Below, one piece after another: positions 1 to 6,200 of a DNA stretch of 8,928 nt. This DNA comes from Caldifarciminota bacterium (lineage in GTDB: Bacteria; Hydrothermota; Tepidihabitantia; SM23-42). The stretch covers positions 1-8,928 of the forward strand of contig DAOVAN010000065.1 in the NCBI GenBank assembly GCA_030671005.1. The letters are read 5' to 3'. Below the pieces are notes generated by a model. The model was not told where the DNA came from and did no database searches. It saw only the letters and a list, made by a program, of their open reading frames with translations. The position numbers were made by a program, and so were the translations under genes. Numbering within the stretch: position 1 is the first letter of the stretch; the number at the start of each line of letters is the position of its first letter.

Positions 1-406
1 AGTGAATAGATTGAAAGGGACCATGAATTTTGAATTCTTACTTATCGAGGGTGTGCCCCATTGGAAGTGTATGGAGTTGAAGGCACGTTGTGATATAGGT
101 ATTGACCAGATCGGCAACTATGCAGGCACAGGTTATGGCAGAAGTGGCTTGGAGTTCCTCGCACTGGGGATTCCGACAATAGCCGAGGTCCCAGATGAAT
201 ACGAAAGACTCTTACCACGTCATCCTTTTGTTAAGGCGACTAAGAAAAGTTTTCGAGAAGTTCTGCACAGACTTCTGACCGATAAGGAATTGAGGAAGAG
301 AAGACGCAAACAAGGGATTACGTGGGTCAGAGATTTTCCACATCCACGAAGGATCATGGAACGAATATATGAAGAGTATCGCAGATTGGGTTGGAAGAAC
401 GGATAG
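1..406 (+). CDS. Glycosyltransferase, GT-B fold (GT4-like), C-terminal part; 5' end outside the window
   Basis: The reading frame is open from the left edge to the TAG at 404-406, so about 134 C-terminal residues are visible and the true start lies upstream. The segment at 137-175 reads GRSGLEFLALGIP, preceded by CDIGIDQIG. This resembles the nucleotide-sugar binding region of GT-B glycosyltransferases (group 1/GT4), where an E-x7-E-like element and a G-x-P turn contact the donor; the conserved Glu is encoded at 152-154. The tail is a basic helical stretch rich in Arg and Lys, as is common where the last helix packs back on the N-terminal domain. It probably transfers a sugar to a cell-surface glycan or lipid carrier in the cytoplasm, but donor and acceptor cannot be read from this fragment. 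The GTG at position 2 and ATG at 23 are internal codons, not likely starts. It precedes a separate promoter, so it is probably not in the same transcription unit as ispA. Confidence 0.75.
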   Translation, partial: VNRLKGTMNFEFLLIEGVPHWKCMELKARCDIGIDQIGNYAGTGYGRSGLEFLALGIPTIAEVPDEYERLLPRHPFVKATKKSFREVLHRLLTDKELRKRRRKQGITWVRDFPHPRRIMERIYEEYRRLGWKNG

Positions 407-463
407 CGTTGAGTCTGCGCTCACTCAATTCAGCTTTCCCAACCAGCTATACATATAGAGATA

Positions 464-491
464 TTGACAAATATATATTTTGCATTAGAAT
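464..491 (+). promoter_or_regulatory. Sigma70-like promoter for the ispA-dxs-sprA unit
   Basis: A perfect -35 hexamer TTGACA lies at 464-469 and a five-of-six -10 hexamer TAGAAT at 486-491, with a 16-bp spacer that is almost all A and T. It sits in the only intergenic gap of any size in the window (407-508). Transcription would start near 497-499, leaving only about 10-12 nt before the ATG at 509. That leader has no Shine-Dalgarno match. The rest of the gap holds only a weak hairpin (409-428) and no other recognisable site. The call rests on sequence match and position alone. Confidence 0.6.
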
Positions 492-508
492 TAGTGCGTT
501 AAAATATC

Positions 509-1381
509 ATGGAAAATACTGATATTGTTATATATTTGAGGAAGAAGAAAGAACTAGTCGACGAAGCTCTTGAGAAATACTTCCCAGATGAAAATCCTTT
601 CTTTGATGTGATGTATTACTCATTGGGCGGTGGCAAGCGAATAAGGCCAATTCTTGCGATCAGTAGTTATGAAGCCAATGGCGGTGGAGATGTCGACACT
701 ATCATGCCGATCGCGTGCGGTCTTGAACTCATTCACACCTATTCACTCATCCACGATGACCTGCCGGCAATGGACGACGATGACCTGAGAAGGGGGAAGG
801 CATCCGCCCATAAAAAATATGACGAGGCGACGGCTATTCTTTCGGGGGACGGTTTATTCGCCTATGCTTTTGAGCTCTTTAGCAGCGGTAGTAATCTCGC
901 GGGTGAGAGACTCGCTGTTGTACGCGCGGTCAGCGAGGTCGTTGGCCCAAAAGGAGTCGTGTACGGTCAGGTGCTTGATATGAGCGACAATCCACGACCA
1001 GAACCGAAAACACTGAGAAACATCCACTTCAACAAGACCGCTAAGTTTATCGCAGTGGCAATCAAGGCGGGGGCGATCATGGCTTGCGCCCCTTCAACCA
1101 GGATCCGGGAGCTCTATCGGGCAGGCATGTATCTGGGTATGCTTTTTCAATATACCGATGACATACTCGATGTCACCGGCGAGAAAGACAAGCTGGGTAA
1201 GACACCAGGTAAGGATGAGGCAAGCGGTAAGATCGTGGCTCCTGCTGTTTATGGTCTTGATGGCGCGCGGTTCCGGGCTGAACGCTATGCTGCTCTAGCT
1301 AATCAGAGATTCTCCTCCTTGGATGGAGATTTCAGCATGCTGGAGAAGTTGACTGACTTTGTCTTGAATCGTACATATTAA
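509..1381 (+). CDS. ispA: Polyprenyl (probably farnesyl) diphosphate synthase
   Basis: This cytoplasmic trans-prenyltransferase should condense IPP with DMAPP and GPP to give C15 farnesyl diphosphate, the precursor for undecaprenyl phosphate and quinone side chains. The 290-residue length is normal for the family. Visible motifs, in order: GGGKRIRP (40-47); the first Asp-rich motif DDLPAMDDDD (83-92) followed by LRRG; GQ (153-154); KT (176-177); and the second Asp-rich motif FQYTDDILD (213-221). A Tyr at position 78, five residues before the first Asp motif, together with the two-residue Pro-Ala insertion inside that motif, is the known signature of bacterial type II FPP synthases, so C15 is favoured over C20. 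One oddity is KIVAP (241-245) where relatives usually have KxTYP. The start is fixed: an in-frame TAA at 500-502 leaves ATG 509 as the first possible start. No Shine-Dalgarno sequence precedes it. It heads the operon, 16 bp before dxs. A GGPP synthase is the main alternative. Confidence 0.93.
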   Translation: MENTDIVIYLRKKKELVDEALEKYFPDENPFFDVMYYSLGGGKRIRPILAISSYEANGGGDVDTIMPIACGLELIHTYSLIHDDLPAMDDDDLRRGKASAHKKYDEATAILSGDGLFAYAFELFSSGSNLAGERLAVVRAVSEVVGPKGVVYGQVLDMSDNPRPEPKTLRNIHFNKTAKFIAVAIKAGAIMACAPSTRIRELYRAGMYLGMLFQYTDDILDVTGEKDKLGKTPGKDEASGKIVAPAVYGLDGARFRAERYAALANQRFSSLDGDFSMLEKLTDFVLNRTY

Positions 1382-1384
1382 TAT

Positions 1385-1390
1385 GAGGAA
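1385..1390 (+). promoter_or_regulatory. Shine-Dalgarno site of dxs
   Basis: GAGGAA lies 7 nt upstream of the ATG at 1398, inside the 16-bp gap after ispA. It supports this start, which is also fixed by an in-frame TAG at 1395-1397 directly before the ATG. It shows that this genome uses anti-Shine-Dalgarno pairing, in contrast to the ispA start. Confidence 0.7.
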
Positions 1391-1397
1391 GATATAG

Positions 1398-3254
1398 ATG
1401 AGCTTATTGAAGAGAATAAAGACACCCAATGACCTGAAAGAGTTGAGTCTTGATGAATTGAAAGCACTGGCTCAGGAAATCCGTAATGAAATAATCAATG
1501 TATGCGCGAACACTGGAGGGCATGTTGCACCTTCACTGGGCGTTGTTGAGATGACAATTGCGTTGTATCGAGTATTTGATGCTGAGCGTGACAAAATTAT
1601 CTGGGATGTAGGACACCAGACTTATGCACAGAAGCTCATTACCGGACGTGCCAAGAGATTTCACAGCTTGCGTACTTATAGAGGAATAAGTGGTTTTCCG
1701 AAACGTAGCGAGTCGAAGTATGATGTGTTTGATACAGGTCATTCTTCGACATCACTCTCGGCAGCCACGGGTTTTGCTCTAGCCCGTGACTATCGCGGCG
1801 ACGATTACCGCATCGTCAGTGTTATTGGTGATGGTTCGCTCGGTGCAGGAATGGCTTTTGAGGCACTAAACCATATCGGTCATCTCAAAAAAGACATCAT
1901 TGTTGTTCTCAACGATAACGAGCATTCGATCGGTGAGAGTGTCGGGGCCCTTTCCCAGTACCTTACAAAAGTCATAACGATGAGGACTTATAATCGTTTC
2001 CGTGATGACCTTTGGAAATTCCTCGGACGGTTTCCGCCCTATTTTCGAGACCGCGGCAGAAATCTGGCCAGGAGGATTCAAGAGGGCCTCAAGGGTTTGT
2101 ACGCTCCCTCGGTGATCTTTGAGGAATTGGGCTTTAGATACATCGGTCCACTCAACGGTCATAAGCTGGGTGAGCTGATCGATACGTTTTCGCGACTCAA
2201 GGAAATGCGCGGTCCACGCTTCGTTCATGTCGTGACCAAGAAGGGTAAGGGATATCCACAGGCTGAGAAATGTCCCGAGGTATTTCATGGGGTTGGTCAG
2301 TATTGCGCGGAAACCGGCGAGGTCAAGAAGAAGGCAAAATCCTTTACGGCCGTTTTCGGTGATGCAATTGTGCGGCTGGCAAAGGGAAATAAGAAGATCG
2401 TCGCGATAAGTGCAGGCATGACACTCGGTACCGGTTTGAAAAAGTTCAGCCAGGAAATACCAGAAAGGTTTTATGATGTGGGTATCTGCGAACAACACGC
2501 CATAACCATGGCGGCGGCTCTATCGCTCGATGGTTTCATCCCGGTATGCGCCATATATTCAACGTTCCTGCAACGTGCCTATGACCAGATCATCCACGAC
2601 GTCAGTCTCCAGAATGCCCCGGTAATCTTTGCGGTCGACCGTGCGGGGCTTGTTGGTGAGGATGGACCGACCCATCACGGACCGTTCGATCTTTCATATT
2701 TCAGCTGCATTCCGAACATCATCGTATCTGCACCCAAGGATGGTACTGAACTGATCGCCTTGCTGAAGACCGCGATACATTACCGTAAGGGTCCGTTTGT
2801 CATACGCTACCCTAGATCCTCATGCGCTGTTGGTGAAAGCAACCCGGGGAGTGTTCCGATCGGCAGCTGGGAAATGCTGAATGATGGTAAGAATGCCGCC
2901 ATCATAGCAACTGGTTCCATGGTTACGCAAGCACAAGAGGCATTACCCATTTTGAGAAAAAAGGGTGTGAAACCTATTTTGGTCAACGCCCGGTTTGTTA
3001 AACCGCTGGATGCGGTAATGCTCGACAAGATTGCCAAGCAGGTTCGGACAATCATTACGGTTGAAGAAAATGCGTGCCATGGTGGTTTGGGTAGCGCAGT
3101 ATTCGACTTTTGTCGTGAGAAAGATACCAGAGCAAAGATCCACTGTATTGGTTTACCAGACAGTTTTGTTGAACACGGCGCCCGCAAGGTGCTCTTAAAA
3201 ATATCGCATTTAGATGCGGAGGGGATCGCTAAGCGAGTATATTCGTTCTTATGA
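1398..3254 (+). CDS. dxs: 1-deoxy-D-xylulose-5-phosphate synthase
   Basis: Dxs is the thiamine-diphosphate enzyme that joins pyruvate and glyceraldehyde 3-phosphate to form DXP, the first step of the MEP isoprenoid pathway and a source for thiamine and pyridoxal; it acts in the cytoplasm as a dimer. The 618 residues match the usual length of about 620. Visible key sites: GGH with His42, DVGHQ with His73, GHSST with His115, the ThDP/Mg motif GDG (144-146) with NDN (172-174), catalytic Glu365 in CEQHA, Tyr387, Arg393, the DRAG...GEDGPTHHG stretch (414-428) with Asp422 and His426, and RYPR ending at Arg473. Several of these sit five residues before their E. coli counterparts (E370, Y392, R398, D427, H431, R478), so all catalytic residues appear intact. 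The C-terminal transketolase domain ends with DSFVEHG, typical of Dxs. ATG 1398 has a good Shine-Dalgarno. Its TGA stop overlaps the start of the sprA-like gene. Confidence 0.98.
   Translation: MSLLKRIKTPNDLKELSLDELKALAQEIRNEIINVCANTGGHVAPSLGVVEMTIALYRVFDAERDKIIWDVGHQTYAQKLITGRAKRFHSLRTYRGISGFPKRSESKYDVFDTGHSSTSLSAATGFALARDYRGDDYRIVSVIGDGSLGAGMAFEALNHIGHLKKDIIVVLNDNEHSIGESVGALSQYLTKVITMRTYNRFRDDLWKFLGRFPPYFRDRGRNLARRIQEGLKGLYAPSVIFEELGFRYIGPLNGHKLGELIDTFSRLKEMRGPRFVHVVTKKGKGYPQAEKCPEVFHGVGQYCAETGEVKKKAKSFTAVFGDAIVRLAKGNKKIVAISAGMTLGTGLKKFSQEIPERFYDVGICEQHAITMAAALSLDGFIPVCAIYSTFLQRAYDQIIHDVSLQNAPVIFAVDRAGLVGEDGPTHHGPFDLSYFSCIPNIIVSAPKDGTELIALLKTAIHYRKGPFVIRYPRSSCAVGESNPGSVPIGSWEMLNDGKNAAIIATGSMVTQAQEALPILRKKGVKPILVNARFVKPLDAVMLDKIAKQVRTIITVEENACHGGLGSAVFDFCREKDTRAKIHCIGLPDSFVEHGARKVLLKISHLDAEGIAKRVYSFL
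3251..3254 (+). other. ATGA stop/start overlap joining dxs to the sprA-like gene
   Basis: The TGA stop of dxs and the ATG of the next gene share four bases. ATG 3251 is the first usable start in its frame, because an in-frame TAA at 3230-3232 is followed by no ATG, GTG or TTG before it. The nearest purine-rich Shine-Dalgarno-like run (GGAGGGG, 3218-3224) is 26 nt away, too far for normal use. Translation of the second gene is therefore probably coupled to termination of dxs. Confidence 0.75.
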
Positions 3255-6200
3255 CCTTTTTGCTTTCGATTATTATTTTAACCCAGTTTACAATTCCATA
3301 TGATAGGCGTGTTTTCGTCGATGCCGAGGGTGAGTTTGTCATCTACACACGGTATTTTCAGGGAACACTGGTGAGTATAGATACGGTCAAAACGATTTCA
3401 GACTTTCTATCGCTTGGTTTGTATGCTCGGAATCGTGACCTCTTATTCAAAGAACTGAAGCAAGACATGGTGCAGAGCGGTGGTTATGGTAACAAAGGGT
3501 TGTTCGGTACTTTTGAAATACCCCTGCCAAAAGGTGGCTTCGGTGATTTCATGGGCGAGACTGGCAAACTCGATGTCGGTGGTCATGTGAAAATCACGCT
3601 TGGTGGTAGTGAGACTTTTGTATCTAATGTGCCGGGTGCTATACAACCTTCACTCTGGCCAGAACTGGAGATGAACCAGGAAATGGTGATTAATCTTGAT
3701 GGTCAGGTGGGTGACAGGGTGAGGGTCTTCATTGACCATAACTCGGAGAGGATTAATGAGAGTCAGAATAGAATAACCGTGACCTACCAGGGTAGAGAGG
3801 ACGAAATCATCCAGGAAATCGAAGGTGGCGATACCGAGTTGAGAATTCCGGCGACCACATATACTGGCGATATTCCTTCGCATCGTGGTCTTTTTGGTAT
3901 TAAATCGAAAGCTAGGTTTGGTCCCCTGGACATCGTAGCCATTGCATCCAACGAGCAGACTTCGCATCAGGAAATAGACATTGAGGGTATTGTGCAGGCA
4001 CAAGCGGACTCAGTTTGGTCGCGCGAGTATCAGAAGCGTAGATTCTTCTGGCTCGGTACGTATGATCTGATAGACCAACAGTCACTAGAAATCTACATCG
4101 ACGATAACAACTATCAGAACAACCTCACTTCTGGTATCACATACTTCGGAGTGGCGTATGCTGATACGAATGGTGACGATATCATCCCGGATGACACCCT
4201 GCAATCCGAGGTCGGCTACTTCACACGCCATTACCTGCACGACGATTATGTCTTTTTGCCCGGTATGAACATCATTGAATTGACGTACGGCTTGCAGAAA
4301 AACGTGGAAGTACTCGGGGTCAAATACGATGTGGTGGACTCGTTGGGCAACGTGATCAGGAGCGTCGGTTCTTTGATTGATACCACGATTATGTTGAAAC
4401 TCATTTGTCCGAAGAGTCCTGATACCTTATCTGCGACGTGGGGTTTGGAATTGAAGAATTACTATCAGGTTGTGGCGCCCGGTACGAGGCTTGATTCGTT
4501 GAGGATATTCTATATCACAACGGGTGGCCAGCATATGGACCGTACCAATGCCGGCGACACATACCTTGAAGTTCTGAGACTCGATCAAAATAGTGATGGT
4601 CTGGTTGACGACTATTCGCTGGGAGGTTATGGCTTTGATCCAGGGCGGGGGCTCATCATATTCCCGGATGCACTGCCTTTTGCTTCGGATACTTTAGATG
4701 ACCCTGATTATGAAATTTACCGTAACCCGTACTATATGCAGGGCCGTGGGAAATACTATCTTTATAAGAAGACGATCGAAGCTAGGCCGGTGTTTGATTT
4801 GCCACCCAATGTCGTTGACGTTAAGGTCTATGTTGATGGTGTTGAACAGACCGAAGGAATCGATTATTACGTGAATTTCGACGAAATGAGATTGGAATTC
4901 AAGAAGATCCTTCCACCAACGGCTAGGGTCAAGATCCATGCCGAGTATGCTCCCTTCTTCTCCGCGGCACAAAAGTCGCTGATAGGAATGCGGGCTACTT
5001 TGCGGCCCCTCGGTGATGTGGTGCTGGGCTCGTCATTCTTTTACCGTACTGAATCTTATCCTACAGACCGCGTTAGATTGCGCGAGGAACCATTTAATCG
5101 GGTGGTTTTGGAAGGGGATTTCGCGGTCCCTCAATCCCTGCCATTCTTGACCAAGGTCGTAGATTGGCTACCGCTCGTCGAGACCGAAGCAGAGTCCAAA
5201 CTCAATGTCAATTTTGAAGGTGCATTATCCTTTTCCAATCTAAATTCTGAGGGTGAGGTCTTTCTCGATGATTTGGAGTCCGCGACAATAGTCACGAATA
5301 TGGTTCCGATTATGTGGATCGATTGGGGGCTATCGTCGCAGCCGGTTGGTTTGGATATCAACAATTTTGCATCTGAACGGATCGTATGGTACAACCCTAG
5401 GGGAGATGAACGATTGCAGGCGGATGATATCTATATAGATCCCCTGGACCCGAATGAAATCGCAGATGTATTGAAAGTTGTGTTCACTCCGGATAATATG
5501 TCATCGTTTGCCGGATTGATACAATACATATACAGCGAAAACTTCGAGGATTGTGAGAATCTGGAACTGATCATTAATGGGACCGGGGGTCGGATTCACA
5601 TCGACCTGGCACAGGAGATGCGCGAAGACCAGTTACGCCGGAACATGAATTATGAACTGGTTGGTTTCAACACCCTGGAGGATGAAGACATTGACCGGAA
5701 CGGAACATGGAACGAGAGTACCGAAGACACTGGATTAGACGGAGTGTTTGGTACTGACGGCGATAACGTTCCCGGGGATGACGGCAACGATGACTTTGAC
5801 GAAAACGATCTTGCGGGCGGGATCAATGGTACCGAAAGAAATCGCTTGTGGAGCACAGAAGACATAGACCGTAACGGTATTCTCAATAGTGATAACATAT
5901 ATTACAGCTATTCAATCTCTCTCGATGCTGATTCGTTCTTGGTCGCAGACGCAGGATTGCAGCCCGGTTGGAAGATGTTTCGGATTCCGATAAAGGATTC
6001 CCTCGCACAGGATACAGTCTTCGGGCAGCCCGATTGGCGCAGGATCAAGTATGTGCGTATCTGGTTAGATGGCTTTGCCCAAGCCGAGACACTGCTCATA
6101 TACAGATTCTATGCTGCAGGAAGTCGTTGGAAGAACTTAGGGATCAAGGGCGATTTGTCGACCTCTGATCCATCTGAAACGTTCACGGTGACACCGGTCA

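Noticed and set aside
408..444. Possible terminator after the glycosyltransferase: a 6-bp stem TTGAGT/ACTCAA (409-414 with 423-428), plus GGTTGG/CCAACC pairing (389-394 with 439-444)
   Set aside because: The stem is short, the loop is 8 nt, GC content is low, and no run of T follows, so it does not meet the standard of an intrinsic terminator.
471..482. Bacteroidota-type -7 element (TAnnTTTG) suggested by TATATTTTG upstream of ispA
   Set aside because: The match has one extra T and there is no TTTG at the required distance upstream. The TTGACA/TAGAAT pair with 16-bp spacing is a much better fit.
1866..2498. Long open frame of 210 codons on the minus strand inside dxs
   Set aside because: It lies fully antisense to an unmistakable dxs with intact catalytic residues. 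Its translation shows no recognisable motif and is a by-product of dxs codon use.
5968..6168. Short open frames in other frames within the sprA-like gene, such as 5968-6168 (+) and 3650-4003 (-)
   Set aside because: They overlap a continuous 1804-codon frame with clear family motifs, have no ribosome-binding sites of note, and encode no recognisable domain.
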